NCBI RefSeq assembly: GCF_003443675.1
Contig: NZ_CP031963.1
Location: 1,325,501-1,389,500, forward strand
DNA: 64,000 nucleotides
Origin: Aquimarina sp. BL5
GTDB lineage: Bacteria; Bacteroidota; Bacteroidia; Flavobacteriales; Flavobacteriaceae
Direction of reading: 5' to 3'
Every line of letters starts with the position of its first letter. Positions within the stretch are counted from its first letter, which is position 1. This document shows, piece after piece, positions 1 through 10,086 of this stretch. Both the position numbers and the translations under genes were made by a program. Below the pieces are notes generated by a model. The model was not told the origin of the DNA. It saw only the letters and a program-made list of their open reading frames with translations, and did not search any database.

Positions 1-207
1 ATCGTTAAAATCAGGAATCAGATTTCCTAATGGACATCCACTATGACAAAACGGGATTCCACAATCCATACATCTTGCTCCTTGATTTTTTAGTTTACTT
101 TCCTCCATAGGTACCGTAAACTCATTGTATCCTCTAATACGATCTTTAACAGGTTGGTACTGTTCTATCTCTCTTTCAAATTCTAAAAATCCAGTTATCT
201 TTCCCAT
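1..207 (-). CDS. gltD: Glutamate synthase small subunit, N-terminal part (partial)
   Basis: Only the first 69 codons lie in the window; the rest is off the left edge. The reading begins MGKITGFLEFER and contains a cysteine motif, CMDCGIPFCHSGCPLGN, which matches the N-terminal Fe-S cluster region of the NADPH-dependent GltD subunit. GltD takes electrons from NADPH and passes them through FAD and Fe-S clusters to GltB, which makes glutamate from glutamine and 2-oxoglutarate. The ATG lies 12 bp after the gltB stop, so the two genes form a gltB-gltD operon. The assignment is firm; the remaining domains cannot be seen here. Confidence 0.93.
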   Translation of the reverse strand, partial: MGKITGFLEFEREIEQYQPVKDRIRGYNEFTVPMEESKLKNQGARCMDCGIPFCHSGCPLGNLIPDFND

Positions 208-219
208 GTATATTATCGT

Positions 220-3200
220 TTATGCTTGTGCTAATTTTTCTTCTTCTAATCGTTTTAAGGCCTGCTTATACTCTTCTGGGAATATCTTAATAAATTTAGG
301 CAATTCGTTTTCCCAATTCTCTAGAATTCTTTGTGCCAATGGACTTAATGTTGCATTGTAATGTGATTCTATTAAGCCTTTTAATTCGATTACATCTTCT
401 GGTAGTTCCACCGGATCTAGGTTTAACGCTTCTTTATTACAATGTGCTTCGAATGTCTTTTTATCGTCATAGATGTAAGCGATACCTCCAGACATCCCTG
501 CTCCAAAATTTCTACCAACTTCTCCAAGGATCACTGCAACTCCACCGGTCATATATTCACATCCGTGATCTCCAATACCTTCTACAACTGCTTTGGCACC
601 TGAGTTACGAACACAAAAACGTTCTCCTGCTTTACCATTAATGTATACCTCTCCATCTGTAGCTCCATATAAAGTAACATTACCTGTAATCACATTTTCT
701 TCTGGCACTAAAGTCGCTTCGTCAGGTACTTTGATAATTAGCTTAGCTCCTGATAATCCTTTACCTAGATAATCATTGGTATTCCCATTAACTATCATAG
801 TCAATCCTTTTGTAGCGAATGCTCCAAAACTTTGTCCTGCAGCACCTGTAAAATTCAATTTCAGCGTGCTATCTGGTAATCCTTGTGCTCCGTATATTTT
901 AGATATTTCATTACTAAGAATTGCTCCTACTGCTCTATCTGTATTAGTAATATCAAAATCTAGCGTAGTCTTCTCCTTTCTAAACAATGCCTGGTGTGCT
1001 TGTTCTATAATTTCGAAATCTATTGATTTTCCTAAACAGTGATCTTGTATTTCTGAATTATAAATCCCAACTCCTTCAGCTGCTTCTACCTGATGTAAAA
1101 TTGGTGAAAGATCGACTCCAGCAGTTTTATAATGTTCAATCGCTTGTTTACGATCTAACTTATGTACTTGACCTACCATTTCATTAATTGTTCTGAAGCC
1201 AAGCTGTGCCATAATTTCTCTTAATTCCTGAGCAACGAAATACATATAGTTTACTACGTGTTCTGGTTTTCCTTTAAACTTCTTACGTAATTCTGGATTC
1301 TGAGTGGCAATACCCACAGGACACGTATTAAGGTGACAAACACGCATCATTACACATCCAGACGCTACTAAAGGTGCTGTAGCAAAACCAAACTCTTCTG
1401 CTCCTAATAAACACGCTACTGCAACATCACGACCTGTTTTTAACTGTCCATCACATTCTAAAACAATTCGGCTCCTAAGATTATTACCTACAAGTGTTTG
1501 TTGTGCTTCGGCAATTCCTAATTCCCAAGGTAAACCTGCATGCTTTAATGACGTTAGTGGTGACGCTCCTGTTCCTCCATCAAAACCAGAAATCAATACT
1601 ACGTCTGCTTTTGCTTTTGCTACACCGGCAGCCACTGTTCCTACTCCTACTTCTGATACTAATTTCACATTAATTCTAGCAGATCGGTTTGCTGATTTTA
1701 AGTCATAAATCAACTGAGATAAATCTTCAATAGAATAAATATCGTGATGCGGTGGTGGAGAGATCAACCCAACATATGGAGTGGAGTTACGGGTTTTGGC
1801 AATTTCAGGATTTACTTTTGGTCCTGGTAACTGTCCTCCTTCTCCTGGTTTAGCCCCTTGAGCCATTTTTATTTGTATCTCTGCAGCATTTGTTAAATAA
1901 TTTGAAGAAACTCCAAATCGACCAGAAGCAACTTGCTTAATCGCACTATTTTTCCAATCTCCATTTACATCTTTATAAAAACGTAACGGATTTTCTCCTC
2001 CTTCTCCAGAGTTACTTTTACCGCCAATTCGATTCATGGCAACGGCTAGGTTCTCATGTGCTTCCTTACTAATAGATCCATAAGACATTGCTCCTGTTTT
2101 AAAACGTTTTACAATTTCTGTCCAAGGTTCTACCTCGTCTAATGGAATTGGATCGTAATTAGAAAATTCTAGTAATCCACGAATCGTCATTAGGTTTTTA
2201 GACTGTTCGTTAATCAAACTTGCATATTCCTTATAGGTTGCAGGGTCGTTATCTCGTACAGATTTCTGAAGCTTAGCTACAGATAGTGGATTAAACTGAT
2301 GTTTCTCTCCATTACGTCTCCATCTATATTGACCTCCTATTTCTAAATCTAATGTTGCATCTACTTCTCTCTCTATATAAGCTCTTTTGTGTCGTTTAGC
2401 TATTTCTTTCTCAATTTCGTATAACCCAATACCTTGAATACGTGTCGCCGTATTTGGGAAGTATTTATCTACTACTTTGGTGTTTATACCAATACATTCG
2501 AAAAGTTGAGAGCTACGGTATGAATTCAAGGTAGAGATTCCTATTTTGTTCATTACCTTCAGTACTCCTTTACCTACAGCTTTGTTATAATTATTTACTG
2601 CTTCTAATGCTTCTAAATCGGTAATGTTTTTATCTTCAATTTGTTCTTTTATGATTTCATTTACCATATATGGATTAATAGCACTTGCTCCATATCCAAA
2701 TAGTAGTGCGAAATGATGTACTTCTCTTGGTTCTGCAGACTCAATAATAATACTCACCTGAGAGCGCTTTCCTAATTTCTGTAATCCACTATTAACAAAA
2801 GAACAGGCTAGTAATGCAGGAATTGGAGCTCTGTGCTTGCTTATATTTCTATCCGAAAGTATAATAATATTACTTCCTTCATCGATTGCTTCTGATACTT
2901 TATTCAAAGTATCTTCTAAAGCGTCTTCTAATCCATTAAGCCCTCTATTTATATTATATAACATAGAAACAGAAGTCGCCTTAAAACCTTTATCTGTATA
3001 TGTTTTAATTTTATCTAAATCTTCTTTTGAAATAACAGGATTCTGTATTTTTAATTTATTACAGTGCTTCTCATTAATATTAAAAATATTATGATCTGAT
3101 CCTAAGGTAAGACTGATATCTGTAATCAATTCCTCGCGAATCCCATCTAATGGAGGGTTTGTTACTTGTGCAAATAATTGTTTAAAGTAATTATAGATTA

Positions 3201-4719
3201 ATTGTGATCTTTCCGAAAGTACAGCAATTGGCGTATCTGATCCCATTGATCCGATAGGTTCTTTTGCTAATTGACTCATCGGAACAATAATCGTATCTAT
3301 ATCTTCCTGAGTATATCCAAATACTTCTTTACGCTTCCCTATAGTTTCTTCGCCTAAAAACAACGGACAGTCGTTATAAGGAATATCCTTTAAGTGTACT
3401 AAATTATTGTCTATCCATTCTCTATACGGATGTTTAGCTGCTATCTCCTCTTTAATTTCTTCGTCATTAATGATTCGACCTTCGTCCATATTTACCAGAA
3501 ACATCTTTCCTGGTTCTAAACGACCGTGAAACTCTAGATTACTAGGTTCTATATCCACCACTCCAGTTTCAGAAGACATAATTACATATCCATCTTTTGT
3601 CACAGTGTATCTAGATGGTCTTAATCCATTTCTATCTAATACAGCTCCAATATAATTTCCATCTGTAAACGGAATTGATGCAGGACCATCCCAAGGTTCC
3701 ATAGCACAAGAATTATATTCATAGAATGCTTTCTTGGCTTCAGACATTTCTGGATTCTTCTCCCAAGCTTCTGGTACCATCATCATCATTACTTCCGGTA
3801 AAGACCTACCTGTCATCAATAATAACTCTACCACCATATCCATAGATGCAGAATCTGATTTTCCTTTCAGAACGACCGGTAATACTTTTTTAATATCCTC
3901 ACCAAACCAGTTGCTTTCTAATAATTCTTCTCTGGATCTCATTCTGGTCACATTACCTCTTAAGGTATTAATCTCTCCATTATGACACATATACCGAAAA
4001 GGCTGAGCAAGATCCCAAGTAGGAAACGTGTTGGTCGAAAAACGCTGATGCACTAACGCCAATCTAGTCACTACTTTCGGATCCATAAGATCCGTGTAGT
4101 ATAATTTAATGTCTTCTGGCATCAAAAGACCTTTAAATATTAAAGTTTTTGTAGATAAACTAGGTAGATAGAAAAACTTGTTTTCTGATAATTTAGAACT
4201 GTATATTTCGTGTTCTGTAGCTTTTCTTGCAGTGAACAATTTTAAATTAAAATCAAAATAGCTTTGTTCTTTAGTATTTTTACCTATAAATATTTGCTTA
4301 ATAAAAGGTTCTGTCGTAGCAGCTATTTCACCTAAATGAACTGTATCTACAGGAACGTCTCTCCATCCTAAAAGTACAAGACCTTGATCGGCAATACTTT
4401 TTTCGAAGGTATCCATACAGTATTCTCTCTGATTTTCCTTTTTAGGTAAGAATACATTACTTACAGCATATTCCCCTGCTTCAGGTAAATCAAATGTACA
4501 ATTCTCAACAAAGAAATCGTGAGGGATATCTATAAGTATTCCAGCTCCATCTCCGGTTTTTCCATCTGAACTTACTGCTCCACGATGTTCTAATTTCTCC
4601 AGAATCTCAAGTGCCTTATGAATAATATCATTAGACTTTTTTCCTTCTAAGCTACAAATAAATCCGGCACCACATGCGTCGTGTTCGAATTCTGGCAGAT
4701 ACATTCCTTGTTTCTTCAT
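220..4719 (-). CDS. gltB: Glutamate synthase large subunit
   Basis: At 1499 residues this is the usual GltB length. The N-terminal class II glutamine amidotransferase domain has its nucleophile at Cys16 in HDACGAGF; in this family a short propeptide is removed so that the Cys becomes N-terminal. A central domain and the FMN-binding synthase domain follow. The [3Fe-4S] ligands are seen in GCVMMRVCHLNTCPVG at about residues 1120-1133. The C-terminal glycine-rich beta-helix region contains GAAGQSFGAFATKG. The enzyme produces two glutamates from glutamine and 2-oxoglutarate with electrons from GltD, encoded immediately downstream. It is divergent from the P-II and amtB genes, which fits a nitrogen-assimilation locus. 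No clear primary-sigma promoter was found upstream on this strand. Confidence 0.97.
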   Translation of the reverse strand: MKKQGMYLPEFEHDACGAGFICSLEGKKSNDIIHKALEILEKLEHRGAVSSDGKTGDGAGILIDIPHDFFVENCTFDLPEAGEYAVSNVFLPKKENQREYCMDTFEKSIADQGLVLLGWRDVPVDTVHLGEIAATTEPFIKQIFIGKNTKEQSYFDFNLKLFTARKATEHEIYSSKLSENKFFYLPSLSTKTLIFKGLLMPEDIKLYYTDLMDPKVVTRLALVHQRFSTNTFPTWDLAQPFRYMCHNGEINTLRGNVTRMRSREELLESNWFGEDIKKVLPVVLKGKSDSASMDMVVELLLMTGRSLPEVMMMMVPEAWEKNPEMSEAKKAFYEYNSCAMEPWDGPASIPFTDGNYIGAVLDRNGLRPSRYTVTKDGYVIMSSETGVVDIEPSNLEFHGRLEPGKMFLVNMDEGRIINDEEIKEEIAAKHPYREWIDNNLVHLKDIPYNDCPLFLGEETIGKRKEVFGYTQEDIDTIIVPMSQLAKEPIGSMGSDTPIAVLSERSQLIYNYFKQLFAQVTNPPLDGIREELITDISLTLGSDHNIFNINEKHCNKLKIQNPVISKEDLDKIKTYTDKGFKATSVSMLYNINRGLNGLEDALEDTLNKVSEAIDEGSNIIILSDRNISKHRAPIPALLACSFVNSGLQKLGKRSQVSIIIESAEPREVHHFALLFGYGASAINPYMVNEIIKEQIEDKNITDLEALEAVNNYNKAVGKGVLKVMNKIGISTLNSYRSSQLFECIGINTKVVDKYFPNTATRIQGIGLYEIEKEIAKRHKRAYIEREVDATLDLEIGGQYRWRRNGEKHQFNPLSVAKLQKSVRDNDPATYKEYASLINEQSKNLMTIRGLLEFSNYDPIPLDEVEPWTEIVKRFKTGAMSYGSISKEAHENLAVAMNRIGGKSNSGEGGENPLRFYKDVNGDWKNSAIKQVASGRFGVSSNYLTNAAEIQIKMAQGAKPGEGGQLPGPKVNPEIAKTRNSTPYVGLISPPPHHDIYSIEDLSQLIYDLKSANRSARINVKLVSEVGVGTVAAGVAKAKADVVLISGFDGGTGASPLTSLKHAGLPWELGIAEAQQTLVGNNLRSRIVLECDGQLKTGRDVAVACLLGAEEFGFATAPLVASGCVMMRVCHLNTCPVGIATQNPELRKKFKGKPEHVVNYMYFVAQELREIMAQLGFRTINEMVGQVHKLDRKQAIEHYKTAGVDLSPILHQVEAAEGVGIYNSEIQDHCLGKSIDFEIIEQAHQALFRKEKTTLDFDITNTDRAVGAILSNEISKIYGAQGLPDSTLKLNFTGAAGQSFGAFATKGLTMIVNGNTNDYLGKGLSGAKLIIKVPDEATLVPEENVITGNVTLYGATDGEVYINGKAGERFCVRNSGAKAVVEGIGDHGCEYMTGGVAVILGEVGRNFGAGMSGGIAYIYDDKKTFEAHCNKEALNLDPVELPEDVIELKGLIESHYNATLSPLAQRILENWENELPKFIKIFPEEYKQALKRLEEEKLAQA

Positions 4720-5155
4720 ATTATTTCCGATCTAAAGTGTTTCGAGTTGTTGAAATTAACAAAACCTTAAGGAAGGAAAAAGAAAAACAGAGCTTTCAGG
4801 ATTACTTTTCTTAGCTCTTTAAAAAAACACAAGTTTCAATAAAATAATCACAAAATAATGACTTCTAATTACGAATTCAATAACGTGTTTTTCTTAAAAA
4901 AACTCAAATAACATAAGGGATTACAGCAATTTAGCAATGAAAAACATCTATGAAAACGTTTTCGTAAAAAAATTGTAATACGTTACTGCGAAATCCTTAT
5001 TTATTCCTTTAAAAAATACATACCCCCAATTTTTTAAGGGGTAAATATTTTAAAATGATAAAAATATAGCAATTACCCTCCAAAATTTGGTGGCTAAAAA
5101 GTAATTCACATATTTTTGACACAGATTTAACATTAATTTTAACTTTTTAGTCTTT
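4720..5155. promoter_or_regulatory. Divergent intergenic region gltB / P-II gene
   Basis: This 436-bp AT-rich spacer holds the control regions for both transcription units. The promoter found for the plus-strand unit is listed separately. A short AACGTTTTCGT element near 4955 may be part of a regulator site, but nothing in the sequence proves it. No open reading frame of note was seen. Confidence 0.5.
5087..5118 (+). promoter_or_regulatory. Bacteroidota primary-sigma promoter for P-II/amtB
   Basis: TTG at 5087-5089 and TATTTTTG at 5111-5118 are separated by 21 bp. This fits the TTG-N17-23-TANNTTTG pattern known for Flavobacterium and Bacteroides primary promoters. It lies about 37 bp before the ATG of the P-II gene. 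Confidence 0.6.
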
Positions 5156-5494
5156 ATGAAGAAAATAGAAGCAATCATCAGAAGATCAAAATATCGTGTT
5201 GTAAAAGAAGCATTACACGACAAAGGCATTACATTCTTTTCTTATTGGGATGTTACTGGTGTAGGTAATGAGAAAAAAGGACACGTATATCGTGGAATTT
5301 CCTATAGTACAACAGATATTCAAAGACGTTTTTTATCAATTGTAGTAAATGATGAATTTGAAGAAGCTGCAGTTTCTGCAATTCTGGAAGCTGGAAAAAC
5401 CGGTGAAGTTGGAGACGGAAAAGTTTTTGTATCCGATATTAAAGAAGCCTACAGAATTCGTACTTCTGAAAAAGGTAGCGCTACACTATCCTAA
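5156..5494 (+). CDS. P-II family nitrogen regulatory protein
   Basis: The 112-residue length is standard for P-II. It starts MKKIEAIIRRSKYRVVKEAL, has the T-loop region GHVYRGISYS with a tyrosine at the position of the classical uridylylated Tyr51, and ends with the B- and C-loop signature TGEVGDGKVFV...IRT. P-II trimers bind ATP/ADP and 2-oxoglutarate and control ammonium uptake and glutamine metabolism. The amtB gene begins 62 bp downstream in the same direction, the classic glnK-amtB pair, so GlnK-like gating of AmtB is the likely role. The residues after the T-loop (STTDIQRRF) differ from the proteobacterial type. Whether to call it glnK or glnB cannot be settled from sequence alone. Confidence 0.93.
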   Translation: MKKIEAIIRRSKYRVVKEALHDKGITFFSYWDVTGVGNEKKGHVYRGISYSTTDIQRRFLSIVVNDEFEEAAVSAILEAGKTGEVGDGKVFVSDIKEAYRIRTSEKGSATLS

Positions 5495-5556
5495 CCACAC
5501 TCACACAAATTACCAACTGAAAACAAAAAAAATAACTTTAAATAGTCAATTATACA

Positions 5557-6810
5557 ATGGAAATGTTAACTATAAACAATGTATGGATGATGGTGTGTAC
5601 AGCACTTGTATTCTTCATGCACCTAGGTTTCTCTTTTTTAGAAATTGGATTAACTCGTCAAAAAAACACAATTAATATTCTTTTTAAAAATGTATTCATC
5701 ATCTGTGTAGGTTTATTACTATACTGCTTAGTAGGATTTAATCTAATGTATCCCGGATTTGCCGAAGATGCTGCAGGATTTATCGGATTTGCAGGATTTG
5801 GATTAAGTTCTCCTGTAGTAGAAGGAGCTTTAGACTTAGCATATAATGAAGGATATACGTATTGGACAGACTTCTTATTCCAAGGAATGTTTGCTGCTAC
5901 TGCTGCTACGATTGTTTCTGGAGCTGTTGCGGAAAGAATCAAACTTGGATCATTTATGATTTTTACAATTGTATATGTAGGAGTTGTGTATCCAATCGTA
6001 GGTTCATGGCAATGGGGAGGCGGATTTTTATCTTCGTTCCAAATTGGTGAAGCTGAAGGATTTTATGACTTTGCTGGTTCTACACTAGTTCACTCTGTGG
6101 GAGGATGGGCTGCGTTAGTAGCAGTATGGTTATTAGGATCTAGAATCGGAAAATTTAATTCTGATGGTAAGCCTCAAGCAATACCTGGTCATAACATACC
6201 TTTAGCTGCAGCAGGTGTATTAATCCTTTGGTTAGGATGGTTCGGATTTAATGGTGGTTCTGTACTTTCTGCAGATGCTGCTGGAACATCTCTTACATTG
6301 GTAACGACATCTCTTGCTGCTGCTGCTGGTGGAGTTGTAGCCTTTTTAGTATCTACACTAATGTATAAAAACTATGATCTAACAATGTTCTTAAACGGAA
6401 TTCTTGGAGGACTAGTAGGTATTACTGCTGGAGCTGATCAAATGACTCCTACTGATGCTGTATTAATTGGGGCAATTGCTGGAGCGATCATCGTGTTTGG
6501 TGTAGCACTGATAGATAAGTTGAAACTTGACGATCCTGTAGGAGCAATTGCAGTACACTTAATCTGCGGTATCTGGGGAACACTAGCTGTAGGAATATTT
6601 GGTGCTAAAGCTGGTTTTGATCAATTTTTAGTGCAAGGAGTTGGAGTTTTAGCTGCTGGTGGGTTCTGTGTGCTAACATCCTTTATCATTATATTTGGAT
6701 TAAAGAAAACTATAGGAATCAGAGTTTCTGAAAAAGAAGAAATTGATGGTCTAGATGGTCACGAGCATGGAATGGATGCATATCCAGATTTTAGAATTAA
6801 CCAACACTAG
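5557..6810 (+). CDS. amtB: Ammonium transporter
   Basis: This 417-residue, highly hydrophobic protein has about eleven predicted transmembrane helices, as expected for Amt/MEP/Rh channels. Diagnostic stretches include DFAGSTLVHSVGGWAALV, with the first pore histidine, and the second pore-histidine segment GAIAVHLICGIWGTLAVG. LGWFGFNGGS is also typical of the family. It conducts ammonium or ammonia across the inner membrane under nitrogen limitation. It follows the P-II gene and is followed by a strong terminator, so the two form an operon. The C-terminal tail is rich in His, Asp and Gly (DGLDGHEHGMDAYPD), which is the cytoplasmic part expected to contact P-II. Confidence 0.96.
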   Translation: MEMLTINNVWMMVCTALVFFMHLGFSFLEIGLTRQKNTINILFKNVFIICVGLLLYCLVGFNLMYPGFAEDAAGFIGFAGFGLSSPVVEGALDLAYNEGYTYWTDFLFQGMFAATAATIVSGAVAERIKLGSFMIFTIVYVGVVYPIVGSWQWGGGFLSSFQIGEAEGFYDFAGSTLVHSVGGWAALVAVWLLGSRIGKFNSDGKPQAIPGHNIPLAAAGVLILWLGWFGFNGGSVLSADAAGTSLTLVTTSLAAAAGGVVAFLVSTLMYKNYDLTMFLNGILGGLVGITAGADQMTPTDAVLIGAIAGAIIVFGVALIDKLKLDDPVGAIAVHLICGIWGTLAVGIFGAKAGFDQFLVQGVGVLAAGGFCVLTSFIIIFGLKKTIGIRVSEKEEIDGLDGHEHGMDAYPDFRINQH

Positions 6811-6843
6811 AAGGTATATTTAATTCTTGTTATATATAAAGAA

Positions 6844-6873
6844 GAGGGCGATTTATGATCGCCCTCTTTTTTT
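6844..6873 (+). terminator. Rho-independent terminator after amtB
   Basis: A 9-bp perfect GC-rich stem (GAGGGCGAT / ATCGCCCTC) with a 5-nt loop is followed by seven T residues. It ends just before the stop codon of the convergent gene, so it may also end that transcript. Confidence 0.9.
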
Positions 6874-6875
6874 GA

Positions 6876-7214
6876 TTACTTTATAATCTCCATAGATAAA
6901 GGATAGGATGGTTCTTCTCCATTACTTGCTTTGATAGCATTTATGATAGGAAATACTAAGCATAAAACTCCTATTACAATTAATCCTAAAATTCCTAATC
7001 CAAACAATAATATTAATGGTATACAAACTACCGCATAGATAAACATACTAATCTGAAAATTCATAATTGATTTTCCATGATTATCCATTGCTAACACCTG
7101 TTCTCTCTGCGTTAACCATAATATTAAAGGCACTATAAACCCTCCAAATCCAGTTACAAGGTCTAACAACTGGGATAAATGGGTAATAACGAGTAATGAT
7201 CTGTCTTGTCTCAT
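6876..7214 (-). CDS. DUF4870 (Tic20-like) small membrane protein
   Basis: This 112-residue protein matches the small DUF4870/Tic20-like group common in Bacteroidota. Near the N-terminus is THLSQLLDLVTGFGGFIVPLILWL, then a polar segment with NHGKSIMNFQISM, then two adjacent hydrophobic helices. It is an inner-membrane protein with about three helices and no known function. It stands alone, convergent with amtB. Confidence 0.75.
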   Translation of the reverse strand: MRQDRSLLVITHLSQLLDLVTGFGGFIVPLILWLTQREQVLAMDNHGKSIMNFQISMFIYAVVCIPLILLFGLGILGLIVIGVLCLVFPIINAIKASNGEEPSYPLSMEIIK

Positions 7215-7329
7215 GATTTCTTTGATTTTGATTGATGATTGTTTAGGTTTGCTAATAAAATTAGCAGTCTTTACATATATGACGAAAAAACTAGTAAAAT
7301 GTTACATTAAAAAAAGAAACATCCATAAA

Positions 7330-7357
7330 AAAAGCATCTCAAAACTGAGATGCTTTT
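7330..7357 (-). terminator. Terminator of the secreted protease gene
   Basis: A 12-bp perfect stem (AAAAGCATCTCA / TGAGATGCTTTT) with an AAAC loop. On the minus strand the 3' arm runs into a run of U, so it ends the transcript of the protease gene that stops at 7396. Confidence 0.85.
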
Positions 7358-7395
7358 AATTTAACTAAATTTAAATTCTATTGTTTATTTATTGG

Positions 7396-9819
7396 TTAGT
7401 TGATGATTAGTTTTCTTGTTGCTTTCTCTCCATCACTTTCTATTCGGATTATATAAATCCCACGACCTAATGATAAATTCTGAGCAGAAATAGTATTAAC
7501 TCCGGATTGTAGTTTTATTTCTGCCTGCTTTTGACCTAAAATAGAAAATACCGTAGCATTAGCCTTTTTCACAAACGAATTAAGACGTATCGAGAAATTA
7601 TTAGTGGCTGGGTTTGGAGCTATACTAACATCAGAGAAAATACCTTCTGGTTCATTCCCTAATATTGCCTCGGCAGATTCTAAGTTAGCTACTAAACTTT
7701 CTGCAGTTGCTGATTGCCCACAAGAACCTTCATATATCTTTACATTAGAAAAAACTGAAGTATTACCGCTACCAGCATCATTATCATTAATAAATACTAA
7801 TCTATCCATATTTCCGGTATAAAAGTTACCAACAGGAATTACATACGTAGTTGTACCACTAGAATAATTATCAAAATTGGTAACTCCATAATTTTGGGTT
7901 CCATGGACTTTAAAATATCTATTAGAAGTCAACGTATTATCGTCTTCAAAACCAATTCCGTGGATTTCTCCCTGACTAGAACTACTAAAATCAAACTCTA
8001 TAACGGTACTAGATGTAACGTTATAATTCAGTGCAATATATTTCCAAGTATTATTACTCATCGATATCGATGCTCCTCCATTACCTACAGAAAAGTTTCC
8101 TGCTGAGTCTTGATTAGAAAAACCATTAATATTAAAATCATTAAAGTTCAATGATTCACAAGTTGGCGGCGGTGTTGTTCCGTTTGTGATACTTAGATCA
8201 TCGATCGTGATATCTCCTTGCCAGCTAGTACCAGTAACTACATTTAATCGTAGTTGTACACTAGAGTTACCGGCGTACGTAGAAAGATCTACACTTGCTT
8301 CATTCCAATCAGCACCTTGAGATCCTGATATGGTAAATACACTCGTCCAATTACCTGTATTATTAGTTCTAGCTTCAATATTTAATGTACCAACAGCATC
8401 ACCTACCATATGATATTGAAAATTAAGCGTTGGCGATGAGACTCCTCCAAAATCTAAACAAGGCGAATTCAAAATTGCTTGCTTATTAGGATACCCGTCA
8501 CCATTACCAGATGCTTCTACATAAATATAAGAATTACCATCAATTGCTCCGTTTGGTCCAGTTCCGCTAGAAGGTGTACCTCCAGAATTCACAGTCCAGT
8601 TAATATCATCACTAGAGGATTGTGACCAAGCTCCAATAGTTCCTTCAAAACTTTCATTATAAGGAAAAGAAGAAACATCTCCTGAACAATCATCTGATGG
8701 AGGTGGTGGCGGTGTTCCTAATCCCATTGCATCCCAGAAAGCAGGTATTGTAGCTCTTTCTCCAAAATTAGATCCACCTGATCCTGTACATCCTCCATAC
8801 GCATGAACGCCAACAGCATTTCCTGTGGCCGAGTCAATAATTGGGCTTCCAGAGTTCCCTCCTGTAGTATCTGTTCTATATCTAACGAAAGTATTTGTCG
8901 TAGAACTTAATGGTCCTGTATGAATTTGTTGTGTTTGATTGTCAATCCCAGTATCTGTTCCAAAACCAGTTATTGTAATATTCGCTCCAGGTGCATCTTG
9001 CACTACATTATACGATGCTCCTTGTCCTTGAATTGGTGTTTGACCTGTTTGAGAATTAGCAAAACCTTCAAAAACTGCCCAGTCATTAGCTGTACTTGGA
9101 CTGTTAGGATACGGCGATACAAAATTACCTATTGGATATTGATCCTCTGGTCCAGGATGTACAATAGTTCTGTCTGGATTTGATTTTGGGACATTAAATT
9201 CGATAATCTCTGCTCTACTACTTACACAGTGACCTGCAGTTACCAATTTACCATTGGTAATAATCCAACCTGTACATCCTATAGGAACTATTCTTCCGAT
9301 AGCTGCGTCATTAGCATCTACTCTATCGTCATTAGAACCACATTGTGATTTTACTGTAGGATCAAGTTCTCCAACACTTAATGCGGAAATATTAATTCCT
9401 ACTGATTTGTCATTGGAAGCTACCGATAAAGTAACCGTCACTGCATCACCATTAAAATAAGCACTGGAATTATTCCAATCCTTTATCGTTTGAGCAGTTA
9501 AAGTTTGTGTAGCTCCATCTAATTTTGAAGTAATCGTAATCGTGCTATGATTACCTAAGTTTACATCTTTAAAAAAAAGACGTAACCAAGTTGCCCCGGT
9601 TTCCGAAACTTCTTCTGTAACTACTTGTGAGTTATTCTTACCCACAACTCCATCTGATTTTAAGGTTAAATTATAAGGAGATTCGTGTCTCGCTAAACTC
9701 TGCGTCTGAGCATAATTGATAAACGGAATTAGCATGAATACTGTGCAAATAGCCGCAGTAATTTTGAGTTTTAATAACAGGCTCCTGCTATTACTTGAGT
9801 TTGTGCTGTGAAAATTCAT
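7396..9819 (-). CDS. Secreted trypsin-like serine protease with T9SS sorting domain
   Basis: This 807-residue multidomain exoprotein carries an N-terminal signal peptide ending near AQT (residues 36-40). After a beta-rich propeptide region comes a chymotrypsin-fold protease domain (about 160-370). Its triad is visible as His197 in TAGHC, Asp246 in NDWAVF and Ser323 in GGNSGSP. A PPPPP linker follows, then two beta-sandwich adhesion-type modules, the first like MAM/jelly-roll domains with SPCLDFGG and SVQLRLNV. The last 80 residues are a T9SS sorting domain (SIAPNPATNNFSI...GRGIYIIRI). It is expected to cross the outer membrane by T9SS and act as an extracellular or surface peptidase. It is a single gene with its own terminator. 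Confidence 0.9.
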   Translation of the reverse strand: MNFHSTNSSNSRSLLLKLKITAAICTVFMLIPFINYAQTQSLARHESPYNLTLKSDGVVGKNNSQVVTEEVSETGATWLRLFFKDVNLGNHSTITITSKLDGATQTLTAQTIKDWNNSSAYFNGDAVTVTLSVASNDKSVGINISALSVGELDPTVKSQCGSNDDRVDANDAAIGRIVPIGCTGWIITNGKLVTAGHCVSSRAEIIEFNVPKSNPDRTIVHPGPEDQYPIGNFVSPYPNSPSTANDWAVFEGFANSQTGQTPIQGQGASYNVVQDAPGANITITGFGTDTGIDNQTQQIHTGPLSSTTNTFVRYRTDTTGGNSGSPIIDSATGNAVGVHAYGGCTGSGGSNFGERATIPAFWDAMGLGTPPPPPSDDCSGDVSSFPYNESFEGTIGAWSQSSSDDINWTVNSGGTPSSGTGPNGAIDGNSYIYVEASGNGDGYPNKQAILNSPCLDFGGVSSPTLNFQYHMVGDAVGTLNIEARTNNTGNWTSVFTISGSQGADWNEASVDLSTYAGNSSVQLRLNVVTGTSWQGDITIDDLSITNGTTPPPTCESLNFNDFNINGFSNQDSAGNFSVGNGGASISMSNNTWKYIALNYNVTSSTVIEFDFSSSSQGEIHGIGFEDDNTLTSNRYFKVHGTQNYGVTNFDNYSSGTTTYVIPVGNFYTGNMDRLVFINDNDAGSGNTSVFSNVKIYEGSCGQSATAESLVANLESAEAILGNEPEGIFSDVSIAPNPATNNFSIRLNSFVKKANATVFSILGQKQAEIKLQSGVNTISAQNLSLGRGIYIIRIESDGEKATRKLIIN

Positions 9820-10086
9820 GAAAATAAAAGTTTTAGTATATAGAAATTAAATTTAGTTACTAAATCAATTGTTAAGGTTAGTTAAGCCTTAAGCATATAT
9901 TCCATGAAAAGACAACTCAGTTATTACTGAACTACCTCTATACTATTTTCCTTTTATTCCTTTTTTAATCTTCTGCTCCATCGATAAAAGTAAGGAAGAA
10001 AAACGATCTATAAAAAAAGTTTGAAGTATAAATTAAAAATCAAGACTTATATTATGTCTATTTTTGTGTTTTTGACTTATAAAAGT

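Noticed and set aside
10021..10086. N-terminal extension of MnmE from a TTG codon
   Set aside because: The family sequence begins at the ATG at 10087, and a promoter-like element lies in the extension.
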